64,000 nucleotides of DNA. Source: Pelagirhabdus alkalitolerans. GTDB lineage: Bacteria; Bacillota; Bacilli; Bacillales; Amphibacillaceae. The notes under the pieces were generated by a model. It saw only the letters and a list, made by a program, of their open reading frames with translations. It ran no database searches and was not told where the DNA came from. Made by a program: the position numbers and the translations under genes. The DNA lies in contig NZ_FMYI01000002.1 in NCBI RefSeq assembly GCF_900096905.1, positions 124,001 to 188,000 of the forward strand. The letters run 5' to 3'. This document shows positions 24,634-33,545 of this stretch, one piece after another. Position 1 is the stretch's first letter. Each line of letters opens with the position of its first letter.

Positions 24634-25548
24634 ATGGATGAATTTAAATCTGTGCTAGAACAATTTTATCTATATTTACAAATTGAAAAAAATGTTGCAC
24701 CCCTTACATTAAAAAATTATCAGCGAGATCTAAACGAATTCTTATCGTATATTAAAAGGGAAAGCATTTTAACATTTAATACAATAGACGATTCATTTGT
24801 GCGTCAATATTTAATGTATTTGCACGATCGCTCATTAGGACGTAAGACGATTGCTCGAAAAATATCAAGCATTCGATCTTTGTATCGTTATTTAGAACGT
24901 GAAGATTTAGTAACCCACAATCCTTTTCTTTCAATTAAACTCCCTAAAGCAGAAGAGAAGTTACCAAATTTTTTATACTCAGAGGAATTAGAACACTTAT
25001 TTCGCGTAAATGATGTAGAAACGCCTTTAGGTCAAAGAAACCAAGCATTACTAGAGTTGTTTTATGCGACAGGCTTACGTGTTGGCGAATGTGAGCAATT
25101 AACACTATCATCAGTTGATTTTACGTTGGAAACCATACTAGTGACCGGAAAAGGACGGAAAGAACGGTATATACCATTTGGTAAAAAAGCGCGATTAGCT
25201 CTTATGAGATACATAGATGATGGTAGGAAGCAATTACTAAATAAGTGTGGTGAGTCAAATGATTATTTATTCTTGAATCATTTAGGTAAACAATTAACAT
25301 CAAGGGGAATGAGGTTAATTTTCAATAAAATGGTTGAAAAAACCGCACTCACTGCACATTTACATCCCCATGCGCTCAGGCATACATTTGCGACTCACTT
25401 ATTGAATGCAGGTGCTGATTTAAGAAGTGTTCAAGAGTTACTTGGTCATAAAAATATTTCGACAACACAAATATACACTCATGTAACAAAAGATCGATTA
25501 AAAGATGTTTACATGAATCACCACCCCCGAGCGAAACATCGAAAATGA
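24634..25548 (+). CDS. xerC: Tyrosine recombinase XerC (CodV)
   Basis: Site-specific recombinase that with XerD resolves chromosome dimers at dif. The 304-residue protein has an N-terminal SAM-like core-binding domain (about 1-90) and the catalytic domain with Arg in ATGLRVGECEQL, Lys in GKGRKERYIPFG, HPHALRHTFATHLL (His and Arg), LLGHKNISTTQIYTHV (His and Tyr). The frame opens at 24616, but the ATG at 24634 follows GAGGAGA with 9-base spacing. First gene of xerC-hslV-hslU-codY, as in B. subtilis codV-clpQ-clpY-codY. Confidence 0.97.
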   Translation: MDEFKSVLEQFYLYLQIEKNVAPLTLKNYQRDLNEFLSYIKRESILTFNTIDDSFVRQYLMYLHDRSLGRKTIARKISSIRSLYRYLEREDLVTHNPFLSIKLPKAEEKLPNFLYSEELEHLFRVNDVETPLGQRNQALLELFYATGLRVGECEQLTLSSVDFTLETILVTGKGRKERYIPFGKKARLALMRYIDDGRKQLLNKCGESNDYLFLNHLGKQLTSRGMRLIFNKMVEKTALTAHLHPHALRHTFATHLLNAGADLRSVQELLGHKNISTTQIYTHVTKDRLKDVYMNHHPRAKHRK

Positions 25549-25559
25549 GGTGATAAACG

Positions 25560-26108
25560 ATGAGTAATGAATTTCATGCGACGACTATTTTTGCTGTTCA
25601 ACATAATGGTAAATCAGCGATGGCTGGTGATGGTCAAGTTACCTTAGGTAATGCTGTGGTTATGAAACATAAGGCAAAAAAAGTACGTCGCTTATTTAAG
25701 GGACAAGTATTAGCAGGATTTGCAGGCTCTGTTGCTGATGCCTTTACTTTATTTGAAAAATTCGAGGCTAAGTTAGAAACATATGATGGTAATTTAGAAC
25801 GATCCGCTGTTGAACTAGCCAAAGAATGGCGTAGTGATAAAATGTTGCGCAAATTAGAAGCGATGCTAATTGTTATGAACAAAAATACATTGTTATTAGT
25901 ATCTGGAACAGGTGAAGTGATTGAACCGGACGATGGAATACTGGCAATCGGTTCTGGTGGTCAGTATGCATTATCAGCAGGACGCGCTTTAAAACATCAT
26001 GCTACCGGACAATCAGCGAAAGAAATTGCACATGCAGCGCTAAAAATTGCGAGTGAAATTTGCGTTTTTACAAATGATGAAATTATTTTAGAAGAATTAG
26101 ATAATTAA
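25560..26108 (+). CDS. hslV: ATP-dependent protease proteolytic subunit HslV (ClpQ/CodW)
   Basis: Proteasome-beta-like peptidase of the HslUV complex. The 182-residue protein shows GDGQVTLGNAVVMKHKAKKVR, LAGFAGSVADAFTLFEKFE and IGSGGQYALSAGRALK. It begins MSNEFHATTIFAVQ. Bacillus CodW is reported to use an N-terminal Ser before a short extension instead of the usual Thr; here the extension between Ser2 and the ATTIF segment appears one residue longer than in B. subtilis (MSSFHATTIF). GAGGTG precedes the ATG. It lies 11 bases after xerC. Confidence 0.97.
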   Translation: MSNEFHATTIFAVQHNGKSAMAGDGQVTLGNAVVMKHKAKKVRRLFKGQVLAGFAGSVADAFTLFEKFEAKLETYDGNLERSAVELAKEWRSDKMLRKLEAMLIVMNKNTLLLVSGTGEVIEPDDGILAIGSGGQYALSAGRALKHHATGQSAKEIAHAALKIASEICVFTNDEIILEELDN

Positions 26109-26128
26109 CGAAGGCAGGAGGTGGCAAA

Positions 26129-27523
26129 TTGAAAAAAGAATTAACTCCAAAAGAAATCGTAAAAGAATTAAATCAATATATTATTGGTCAAGAACAAGCG
26201 AAAAAATCAGTCGCGGTTGCACTTAGAAATCGTGTGAGAAGAATGAGACTGACAGATGAATTAAAAAATGAGATCGTACCGAAAAACATCCTCATGATCG
26301 GACCAACTGGGGTAGGGAAAACAGAAATTGCAAGACGATTGGCTAAATTAGTTGGTGCTCCATTTGTTAAGATTGAAGCGACAAAATTTACAGAAGTCGG
26401 TTATGTAGGTCGTGATGTTGAAGCGATGATTCGTGATCTAGTAGAGGTTAGTGTCAGAATGGTAAAAGACGAAAAGAAAGAGGAAGTAAAAGATGAGGCG
26501 GAAAAATTAGCTAATGAAGCGCTCATTGATTTATTACAACCGTCAAATCAAACTTCATCTGCACACATAAAAAATCCTTTCGAAGTCTTTTTCAATCAAC
26601 AACAAGAAAATACCGAAGAAAAATCGAGTGAAACAACTGAAGAGACGAAAGAAAAAAGAAAGAAATTGAAACATAAACTTGAACTAGGTGAATTAGAAGA
26701 TCATATGGTTCAAATTGAAGTAGAAGAACAGTCAGGCTCAATGTCTGATATGATGCAAGGTACGGGAATGGAACAAATGGGTGCAAATATGCAAAATATG
26801 TTTGAACAACTCATGCCTAAAAAACATAAAACGAGAAATCTCCCTGTGCGTGACGCTAGACAAATACTAATTGAACAAGAAGCACAAAAACTGATCGATA
26901 TGGAAGAAGTTGGTTCGATTGCCATAGAAAAAGTAGAACAGTCAGGCATGATATTCATTGATGAATTAGATAAGGTAGCAGCTAAACAAGACAATCAGGC
27001 TAATGTCTCACGCGAAGGTGTACAGCGTGATATTTTACCAATTATAGAAGGCTCAACAGTTATGACAAAATATGGCACAGTTAAAACGGATCATATTTTA
27101 TTCATTGCAGCAGGTGCCTTTCATATGGCTAAACCTTCCGATCTTATTCCTGAACTTCAAGGTCGATTCCCAATTAGGGTAGAGTTAGATAAGTTGAGTG
27201 TAGATGATTTTAAACGTATTTTAACAGAACCTTCAACTGCGTTATTAAAGCAATATCAAGCTCTTTTAAAGACAGAAGAATTAGATGTTACCTTTACTGA
27301 AGAAGCGATTGATCGATTAGCTCACGTAGCCTATGAGGTCAATCAAGAAACTGATAATATTGGTGCAAGACGATTGCACACCATTTTAGAGAAGTTGTTG
27401 GAAGATTTATCATATGAGGCAACTGACATTACGATGCCATCAATTGAAATTACATCACATTATGTTGATGAAAAATTAGGTTCAATTGCCGGGGATAAAG
27501 ATTTAAGTCAATTTATTTTATAA
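26129..27523 (+). CDS. hslU: ATP-dependent protease ATPase subunit HslU (ClpY)
   Basis: AAA+ unfoldase that feeds substrates to HslV. The 464-residue protein has Walker A GPTGVGKTEIARRLA (about 57-71), the pore motif GYVGRDVEAM, an inserted charged I domain (about 135-235, Glu/Lys-rich), Walker B FIDELDKVA and sensor-2 NIGARRLHT. It starts with TTG at 26129, 6 bases after GGAGGTG, matching the KKELTPKEIVKELN start of the family. Cotranscribed with hslV and codY. Confidence 0.97.
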   Translation: MKKELTPKEIVKELNQYIIGQEQAKKSVAVALRNRVRRMRLTDELKNEIVPKNILMIGPTGVGKTEIARRLAKLVGAPFVKIEATKFTEVGYVGRDVEAMIRDLVEVSVRMVKDEKKEEVKDEAEKLANEALIDLLQPSNQTSSAHIKNPFEVFFNQQQENTEEKSSETTEETKEKRKKLKHKLELGELEDHMVQIEVEEQSGSMSDMMQGTGMEQMGANMQNMFEQLMPKKHKTRNLPVRDARQILIEQEAQKLIDMEEVGSIAIEKVEQSGMIFIDELDKVAAKQDNQANVSREGVQRDILPIIEGSTVMTKYGTVKTDHILFIAAGAFHMAKPSDLIPELQGRFPIRVELDKLSVDDFKRILTEPSTALLKQYQALLKTEELDVTFTEEAIDRLAHVAYEVNQETDNIGARRLHTILEKLLEDLSYEATDITMPSIEITSHYVDEKLGSIAGDKDLSQFIL

Positions 27524-27551
27524 TTTTCAATATATGAATGGAGGAAAAAGG

Positions 27552-28334
27552 ATGGAATTACTAGATCGAGCGAGAAAGATAAATTCTATATTACAAGGTT
27601 CAACAGGGAAATCAGTTAACTTTAATGAGATGGCGATGACATTACAAGAAATTATGGCCGCTAATATATTTGTTGTTAGCCGCGGAGGGAAATTACTCGG
27701 TTTTTCAATTAATCAACAAATCGAAAATGCACATATGAAAGCGATGTTGGAAGAAAGGCAATTCCCAATCGCCTATACAGAAAGTTTATTCAATATTAAG
27801 GATACAACAGCTAATATCGATATTAATAGCCCGTATACAGCCTTCCCAGTCGAAAACAAAGATTTATTTAAAGATGGACTCACAACGATTGTTCCTATTA
27901 TAGGAGGCGGTGAACGCTTAGGGACATTAATTTTAAGTCGTTTAAACACAGACTTTAATGATGATGATTTACTCTTAGCTGAATATGGCGCAACTGTTGT
28001 AGGTATGGAAATTTTACATGAAAAGTCAGAAGAGATTGAAAAAGAAGCACGTTCAAAAGCAGTTGTTCAAATGGCTATTCGCTCCCTATCCTATAGTGAA
28101 CTTGAAGCGATTGAACATATTTTTGCTGAATTAGATGGTAATGAGGGGTTGCTCGTAGCTAGTAAAATAGCTGATCGAGTTGGTATTACACGCTCTGTCA
28201 TTGTAAACGCACTTAGAAAATTAGAAAGTGCAGGTGTTATTGAGTCAAGATCATTAGGAATGAAAGGGACATACATTAAAGTCCTAAATGATAAATTCCT
28301 TCTTGAGCTAAAGAAAGTTCAAACAAACGATTAA
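27552..28334 (+). CDS. codY: GTP-sensing transcriptional pleiotropic repressor CodY
   Basis: Global regulator that binds DNA when branched-chain amino acids and GTP are high and represses genes for amino-acid acquisition, competence and, in B. subtilis, motility. The 260-residue protein has a GAF ligand domain (about 1-155; FVVSRGGKLLGFSINQQIEN, NSPYTAFPVENKDLF) and a C-terminal winged helix with ASKIADRVGITRSVIVNAL. The ATG at 27552 follows GGAGGAAAAAGG; the ATG at 27534 would contain the ribosome binding site. It is the last gene before the fla/che control region. Confidence 0.98.
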   Translation: MELLDRARKINSILQGSTGKSVNFNEMAMTLQEIMAANIFVVSRGGKLLGFSINQQIENAHMKAMLEERQFPIAYTESLFNIKDTTANIDINSPYTAFPVENKDLFKDGLTTIVPIIGGGERLGTLILSRLNTDFNDDDLLLAEYGATVVGMEILHEKSEEIEKEARSKAVVQMAIRSLSYSELEAIEHIFAELDGNEGLLVASKIADRVGITRSVIVNALRKLESAGVIESRSLGMKGTYIKVLNDKFLLELKKVQTND

Positions 28335-28378
28335 TTGAAATTGAGAAGACTTTGAGACAAAAGTAAATAAATCAATGT

Positions 28379-28430
28379 AATAGCCGGATAAAAAATAGTA
28401 TTTTAACTATTCTTTGTCCGGCTATTTGTT
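28379..28430 (+). terminator. Rho-independent terminator after codY
   Basis: AATAGCCGGA (28379-28388) pairs exactly with TCCGGCTATT (28417-28426), and the interior AAAAATAG/CTATTCTTT extends the stem. TTGTTT follows. Confidence 0.88.
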
Positions 28431-28444
28431 TACATATCTCACAG

Positions 28445-28490
28445 CAATCTGGAATGGTCTCAGCTAAAAAGCCGAGGTTGTTTCAGATTG
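28445..28490 (+). repeat. Long imperfect hairpin of unknown role
   Basis: CAATCTGGAA... at 28445-28464 can pair with ...TTTCAGATTG at 28471-28490 over 20 positions with one mismatch and several G-U pairs, around a TAAAAA loop. No T run follows, so it does not look like a terminator. It lies between the codY terminator and the fla/che promoters. Confidence 0.6.
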
Positions 28491-28691
28491 GGATAACCTT
28501 TTGATCAAATTGATCGTGTTTCAAGATACTCATTTTTATTTTCCCAGACTCTTTTTTATGATCCTTTATAGAGCATGTTCACCTTTTGTTCATAGTTCTA
28601 AAAAAATAGCGAAAAAGGTACTAATGACCTATTCATATTCAAAAATTGGTAGATTGGGCTAATTTCTTTTTCAATATATTTAATGAAAAAA
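28491..28691. other. A+T-rich gene-free stretch upstream of the fla/che promoters
   Basis: No open frame of useful length, no ribosome binding site and no family resemblance on either strand. I looked for a CodY box (AATTTTCWGAAAATT) here and down to 28955 and found only weak partial matches. Confidence 0.6.
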
Positions 28692-28718
28692 TAAACGAAT
28701 TGCAGAATTTGTCGATTA
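28692..28718 (+). promoter_or_regulatory. SigD-type promoter upstream of flgB
   Basis: TAAA at 28692-28695, exactly 15 bases, then GTCGATTA at 28711-28718, which keeps the core CGAT of the SigD -10 consensus GCCGATAT. B. subtilis has a SigD promoter upstream of its fla/che operon, and SigD is encoded within this operon, so positive feedback is expected. Confidence 0.65.
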
Positions 28719-28874
28719 TTTGAGAGAATAATTGAGAAATTGGGGCTTTATAGAGGAATATAAAATAATATGACTATTTTCTTTATAAAGAAGGATAATG
28801 TGTAGAATTAGGTCGATAGTCGTAATGTTTTGAAAAATATTTGATAACTTTAGTCAGAAACTTAAAGCATGCCA

Positions 28875-28903
28875 TAGACAGTCATTCTCTTTTACAATAC
28901 AAT
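28875..28903 (+). promoter_or_regulatory. SigA-type promoter of the fla/che operon
   Basis: TAGACA at 28875-28880 and TACAAT at 28898-28903, spacer 17 bases, each one base off consensus. Transcription would start near 28910, about 45 bases before flgB. Confidence 0.7.
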
Positions 28904-28955
28904 GACAAATAGGTTACATAGGAAAATACAGGCTTTTGTCTAGGGAGGTCTTATA

Positions 28956-29348
28956 ATGGCATTATTTGGAGGTCCAATTGCTAATTTAGAGCACGGATTA
29001 AACTATGCGACAAAGAAAAATGAAACAATTGCGAATAACATATCAAATATTGACACACCGAATTATAAAGCAAAAGATGTCGAATTTAAAAGTTTGCTTG
29101 ATTCTGAAATGCGGAATGGATTTCATGCTAACAGAACAAATGAGCGTCATCTAGATTTCGGCTCAGGATCAAGTGATTTTCGCGTGACATCTAATCGTAA
29201 TACACGTTATAACCATAATGGTAATAATGTTGATGTCGACAAAGAAATGACAGAGCTAACCAATAATCAAATTTACTATCAATCATTAGTCGATCGGATG
29301 AATGGTCAATTTAATGACTTAAGAACAGTGATTAATGGAGGACGTTAA
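28956..29348 (+). CDS. flgB: Flagellar basal body rod protein FlgB
   Basis: Proximal rod subunit connecting the MS ring to the rod. The 130-residue protein has the rod/hook family N-terminal motif ANNISNIDTPNYKAKDVEF (about 28-46) and a C-terminal helix typical of axial proteins. AGGGAGG precedes the ATG. First gene of an operon that reaches at least to swrB (57688). Confidence 0.96.
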   Translation: MALFGGPIANLEHGLNYATKKNETIANNISNIDTPNYKAKDVEFKSLLDSEMRNGFHANRTNERHLDFGSGSSDFRVTSNRNTRYNHNGNNVDVDKEMTELTNNQIYYQSLVDRMNGQFNDLRTVINGGR

Positions 29349-29350
29349 TT

Positions 29351-29809
29351 ATGAGTATTTTTAGTGGTATAAATACAAGTGGTTCAGCACTCACTGCACA
29401 AAGACTTCGAATGGATACGATTTCGTCTAATATTGCAAATGCTGAAACAACACGTGCTACGATCAATGAAGACGGTGAGTTTGAGCCATATCGTAGAAAA
29501 ACAGTGCGTTTTCAAGAAGAAGGACAGCCTTTTGCGAGACACTTATCACGTGCGAGAAATAGAGGGCAAAGCAGTCAATCAAGTGGAGTGAAAGTAACAT
29601 CTATTGAAGAAGATGATGAACCATTTATTGATGTTTACAATCCTTCTCATCCGGATGCTGATGAAGCAGGGTATGTACAAATGCCAAATGTTGACCCTCT
29701 ACAAGAACAGATCGATATGATGAGTGCAACACGCTCTTATGAAGCAAATGTAACGTCATTAAATGCAACAAAAGGTATGCTGATGAAAGCATTAGAAATT
29801 GGCCGATAA
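29351..29809 (+). CDS. flgC: Flagellar basal body rod protein FlgC
   Basis: Rod subunit. The 152-residue protein begins with SALTAQRLRMDTISSNIANA, and the C-terminal half has the conserved PNVDPLQEQIDMMSATRSYE and NVTSLNATKGMLMKALEI. It starts 2 bases after flgB with GGAGG in the end of flgB. Normal length. Confidence 0.96.
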   Translation: MSIFSGINTSGSALTAQRLRMDTISSNIANAETTRATINEDGEFEPYRRKTVRFQEEGQPFARHLSRARNRGQSSQSSGVKVTSIEEDDEPFIDVYNPSHPDADEAGYVQMPNVDPLQEQIDMMSATRSYEANVTSLNATKGMLMKALEIGR

Positions 29810-29826
29810 TAGAGAGGATGACTGAT

Positions 29827-30129
29827 ATGAGTTTAAATGTGAATTTCTTACAATCAATTCAACCAATGGCTCAACCTGAGCAAATTCAAAGATCACAAGA
29901 TTCTGGACAGGCTCAATTTGCTGATTCATTAAAAGATGCGATTAATGATTTAAATGAATCTCAAATTGAAACCGAAGTTAAGACAGAACAGCTTGTTAAT
30001 GGTGAGATCGATGACTTACATGATGTGATGATAACTGCCCAAAAATCTTCTTTGTCCTTAAACTTAGCAACGCAAGTTCAAGGTAGTGTATTAGATGCTT
30101 ATAATGAAGTCATGAGAATGCAAGTTTAA
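29827..30129 (+). CDS. fliE: Flagellar hook-basal body complex protein FliE
   Basis: Adapter between the MS ring and the rod. The 100-residue protein shows the family C-terminal region DDLHDVMITAQKSSLSLNLA and VLDAYNEVMRMQV. An ATG at 29818 is in frame, but AGAGAGG overlaps it, so the ATG at 29827 is preferred. Confidence 0.95.
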   Translation: MSLNVNFLQSIQPMAQPEQIQRSQDSGQAQFADSLKDAINDLNESQIETEVKTEQLVNGEIDDLHDVMITAQKSSLSLNLATQVQGSVLDAYNEVMRMQV

Positions 30130-30174
30130 TAAGTAATTTTTAGAAGCGAATGTTGTTTGGTATGGAGGCACATG

Positions 30175-31770
30175 ATGAAGGAAAAATTGAATCAATACAG
30201 AACACGTACAATTGAATTATGGAACTCAAGGACGACAAAGCAAAAAGGTTTAATCATGACTTCCGTTTTTTTGTTTTTATTAATCATCATTGGTGGCAGT
30301 ATTTTAGCATCAAGTTCATCAATGGTACCGCTCTATAACAATTTATCAATGCAAGAAGCGGGTCAAATTCAAGAAGAGCTAGATGCGCGTGGCATAGATA
30401 ACGAAGTCACAGATGGTGGTACAGCTGTTCACGTACCGGAAGGAATGGCTGATAGTTTACTTGTCGATTTAGCAGCGCAAGGTATTCCAAGTAGTGGTAG
30501 TATCGATTATTCCTTTTTCAGTGAAAACACATCGTGGGGTGTTACAGATAATGAATTTGACATGATGCGTTTAGACGCTACACAAACAGAATTAGAAAAT
30601 TTAATTGCAGGTATTACCGGAATTGAGAACGCAAGTGTTATGATTAACTTACCTCAAGAACAAGTGTTTGTTAGTGACGAACAACAAGGTGGATCAGCCT
30701 CGATCGTTCTAACAACGGCAGCTGGTTATAATTTCGAGTCAGAGCAAATTAATGCACTGCATCACCTCGTTTCAAAATCAGTTCCAAACCTATCTACTGA
30801 TGATATCGTCATTATGGATCAACACTTTAATTATTATGACCTCGATCAAGGCAATAATTTTTCCAATGGAGATATTTACACAACTCAACAAGATATTAAA
30901 AATGACATAGAACGTGATATTCAAAGACGTGTCCAGCAAATGTTAGGGACAATGATTGGTAATGATCGAGTTGTTGCTTCTGTTACAGCAGATATTGATT
31001 TCACGCAAGAAGAACGAGTTGAACAACTTGTTGAACCTGTAAGCGAAGAAATTGAAACATTACCTGTTAGTGTTGAAACGATTCAAGAAACCTATTCAGG
31101 TGAAGGTGCTTTTGATGGTGAAGTCGGCGCTGGTGAGGAAGATATTATGAACTATCCAGCTGGTGAAGCTGGTCAAGGTGATTATGAGTTAATTCAAGAA
31201 TCTGTTAATAATGAATTTAACAGGATTCAACGAGATATTAGTGAAAGTCCTTATAAAGTTAGAGATTTAGGTATTCAAGTTGCAGTCGATAGTACAAGAG
31301 AAATACCAGGAGAAGACGGGGAAAGAGAAGAACTTACTGCGGCCGAATTAGAAGATGTTGAGAATAGTATTGCTTCAATTTTGGAATCAATTATTTCGAC
31401 ATCTGTTGACCAGTCGTATGGTGAGATTAATCCAGTTGATAATACATCAATTGTTTTTCAAGAATTTGCAGGTGTTGACACAAGACAACAACCTATTGCT
31501 ACAGGGATTCCTACTTGGGTTTATTTCGCTGGTGGATTGTTATTATTATTAGTGATCGGATTAGTTGTCGCACTACTAAGAAGACGGAATCAACCAGATG
31601 AAGTTGCTTATATGGAAGAAAATGAAGAAACAGTAGAGCGAGAAATTCCTGATATGGAAGAGCCTGAAGATACAGAAAGCTCAATTAAACGTAAGCAATT
31701 AGAGAAAATGGCACAAGGTAAACCAGAAGAGTTTGCAAAATTATTGAGATCATGGATTTCAGAGGAGTAG
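30175..31770 (+). CDS. fliF: Flagellar MS-ring protein FliF
   Basis: Forms the membrane ring on which rod, export gate and C ring assemble. The 531-residue protein has an N-terminal membrane segment (about 25-48, GLIMTSVFLFLLIIIGGSIL), two ring-building domains, a long acidic periplasmic-facing loop, a C-terminal membrane segment (about 445-468, WVYFAGGLLLLLVIGLVV) and a cytoplasmic tail (LEKMAQGKPEEFAKLLRSWI) that binds FliG. The ATG at 30175 is 6 bases after GGAGG; the ATG at 30172 and the TTG at 30157 are less likely. Confidence 0.97.
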   Translation: MKEKLNQYRTRTIELWNSRTTKQKGLIMTSVFLFLLIIIGGSILASSSSMVPLYNNLSMQEAGQIQEELDARGIDNEVTDGGTAVHVPEGMADSLLVDLAAQGIPSSGSIDYSFFSENTSWGVTDNEFDMMRLDATQTELENLIAGITGIENASVMINLPQEQVFVSDEQQGGSASIVLTTAAGYNFESEQINALHHLVSKSVPNLSTDDIVIMDQHFNYYDLDQGNNFSNGDIYTTQQDIKNDIERDIQRRVQQMLGTMIGNDRVVASVTADIDFTQEERVEQLVEPVSEEIETLPVSVETIQETYSGEGAFDGEVGAGEEDIMNYPAGEAGQGDYELIQESVNNEFNRIQRDISESPYKVRDLGIQVAVDSTREIPGEDGEREELTAAELEDVENSIASILESIISTSVDQSYGEINPVDNTSIVFQEFAGVDTRQQPIATGIPTWVYFAGGLLLLLVIGLVVALLRRRNQPDEVAYMEENEETVEREIPDMEEPEDTESSIKRKQLEKMAQGKPEEFAKLLRSWISEE

Positions 31771-31783
31771 GGAGGATCGCTTT

Positions 31784-32797
31784 ATGGCAAGAGGACAGCA
31801 AGAATTAACCGGTCGCCAAAAAGCAGCTATTCTGCTTATTTCAATGGGTCCGGACGTTTCAGCTCAAGTTTATAAACACTTAACTGAAGAAGAAATTGAA
31901 AAATTAACGTTAGAAATATCATCAGTTAAAAAAGTAGAATCTGATCAAAAAGAAGAAATTTTAGAGCAGTTCCATCAAATTGCATTAGCTCAAGACTATA
32001 TCGCTCAAGGTGGTATTGGTTATGCCAAGACTGTTCTAGAAAAAGCAGTGGGTGGAGATGAGGCGCAAAATATTATTTCGCGTTTAACTTCTTCCTTACA
32101 AGTAAAGCCTTTTGATTTTGCTCGTAAGGCAGACCCAGGACAAATTTTGAATTTTATTCAAAACGAACACCCGCAAACAATTGCGTTAATCTTATCTTAT
32201 CTAGATAAAGAGCAAGCGGGGCAGATTTTGTCAGAATTACCTCAGGAAGTTCAAGCAGATATTGCGAAGCGTATCGCGATCATGGATTCAACCTCTCCAG
32301 AGATTATTCATGAAGTTGAACAAATTCTTGAACGAAAACTTTCGGCGACAGTCACTCAAGATTATACACAAGCCGGTGGTATTCCAGCTGTTGTTGAAGT
32401 GTTAAATGGTGTTGACCGAAGTACTGAACGAACGATTCTTGATGCTTTAGAAATTCAAGACCCTGAATTAGCTGAAGAAATCAAGAAAAGAATGTTCGTA
32501 TTTGAAGACATTGTTACACTTGATAATCGTGCTATTCAGCGTGTTATACGTGAAGTTGAAAATGATGACCTTCGTCTCGCACTTAAAGTTGCAAGTGAAG
32601 AGGTACAGGAAGTTGTCTTTAATAACATGTCATCGCGTATGGCAGATACCTTTAAAGAAGAGATGGAGTTTATGGGGCCTGTGCGCTTACGTGACGTAGA
32701 AGAAGCACAAACACGTATTGTTGCAGCTATTCGACGCCTAGAAGAAGTCGGAGAAATTGTCATTGCACGTGGTGGAGGAGATGATATTATTGTCTAA
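31784..32797 (+). CDS. fliG: Flagellar motor switch protein FliG
   Basis: C-ring protein that contacts the stator and sets rotation direction. The 337-residue protein has the N-terminal FliF-binding domain (LTGRQKAAILLISMG), the middle domain with the EHPQTIALILSYL motif, and the C-terminal torque domain (DNRAIQRVIREVENDDLRLALK, with charged residues, and MGPVRLRDVEEAQ). AGGGAGG lies before the ATG. Its end overlaps fliH. Confidence 0.97.
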   Translation: MARGQQELTGRQKAAILLISMGPDVSAQVYKHLTEEEIEKLTLEISSVKKVESDQKEEILEQFHQIALAQDYIAQGGIGYAKTVLEKAVGGDEAQNIISRLTSSLQVKPFDFARKADPGQILNFIQNEHPQTIALILSYLDKEQAGQILSELPQEVQADIAKRIAIMDSTSPEIIHEVEQILERKLSATVTQDYTQAGGIPAVVEVLNGVDRSTERTILDALEIQDPELAEEIKKRMFVFEDIVTLDNRAIQRVIREVENDDLRLALKVASEEVQEVVFNNMSSRMADTFKEEMEFMGPVRLRDVEEAQTRIVAAIRRLEEVGEIVIARGGGDDIIV

Positions 32798-33545
32798 TCC
32801 CCACAACAAAACCTCTTCAAAAGTGATTGGCATAAAACCAATTACGTTCCCTAAGTTTGATGATGGAGTAGAATCAGCTACAGAAGGAGAGCAACTAGAG
32901 GGTATTGAAGATCAAATTGCAAATAAAGAAGCTGAATTAAATGAGTTACGTGAAAAAATACAAATAGAGCGTAAAGAAGCTGATCATGCAATCGAACAGG
33001 CAAAAAAAGATTGGGAAGATGAAAAGCAAAAGCTCATAAAGGAAACAAGAGAGCAAGGTTTTGAACAAGGGTTCCAAGAAGGAAAAACTGAGGCAGAATC
33101 TGCTTTTCGTGCAAAATTGGATCAAGCCAATCATGTAATTGAACAAGCTTACTTGGAACATGAAACGATTATCAATCAGAGTGAACCTATTATTTTAGAT
33201 TTGGCTGTAAAAGTTGCTCGAAAGATTGTTGCTAAAGAAGTAGAACAAAACGATGGTTATTTGACACTTTTAAAAAAAGCAATTGAAGATGTGCACGATC
33301 AACCATCTATTAAAATTCATACAAGCTCAAGTATGTATGAATACGTCAGAAGCAACCAAGATCAATTAATGACACTTTTGGATGCGAATATTGTATTATC
33401 CATTCACCCTTCTGTTGAATTAAATCATACAGATTGTGTAATCGAAACGCCTTTTTCAAGATTAGACGTATCAATAGATCAACAGTTCACTAAGCTACAG
33501 CATGCTTTGAAAGAGACGGCGGAGGCGATCAATCGTGGAGATTGA
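32790..33545 (+). CDS. fliH: Flagellar assembly protein FliH
   Basis: Regulator and peripheral stalk-like partner of the export ATPase FliI. The roughly 251-residue protein is a long charged coiled coil (about 35-130, with the GFEQGFQEGKTEAESAF GxxxG-like repeats typical of FliH) and a C-terminal domain related to the ATP synthase delta subunit. The start is uncertain: the TTG at 32790 lies 9 bases after GGAGGAG, while an ATG at 32781 abuts that site and the TTG at 32757 lies deep in fliG. Overlaps fliG and fliI, as usual in this operon. Confidence 0.9.
   Translation: MSNPHNKTSSKVIGIKPITFPKFDDGVESATEGEQLEGIEDQIANKEAELNELREKIQIERKEADHAIEQAKKDWEDEKQKLIKETREQGFEQGFQEGKTEAESAFRAKLDQANHVIEQAYLEHETIINQSEPIILDLAVKVARKIVAKEVEQNDGYLTLLKKAIEDVHDQPSIKIHTSSSMYEYVRSNQDQLMTLLDANIVLSIHPSVELNHTDCVIETPFSRLDVSIDQQFTKLQHALKETAEAINRGD

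Noticed and set aside
28491..28955. CodY-box-like stretches such as AATAATTGAGAAATT
   Set aside because: At best about 9 of 15 positions match the consensus, which is expected by chance in such A+T-rich DNA.
29379..29591. 70-codon + strand open frame inside flgC
   Set aside because: It lies in a shifted frame wholly within the well-supported flgC and has no ribosome binding site.
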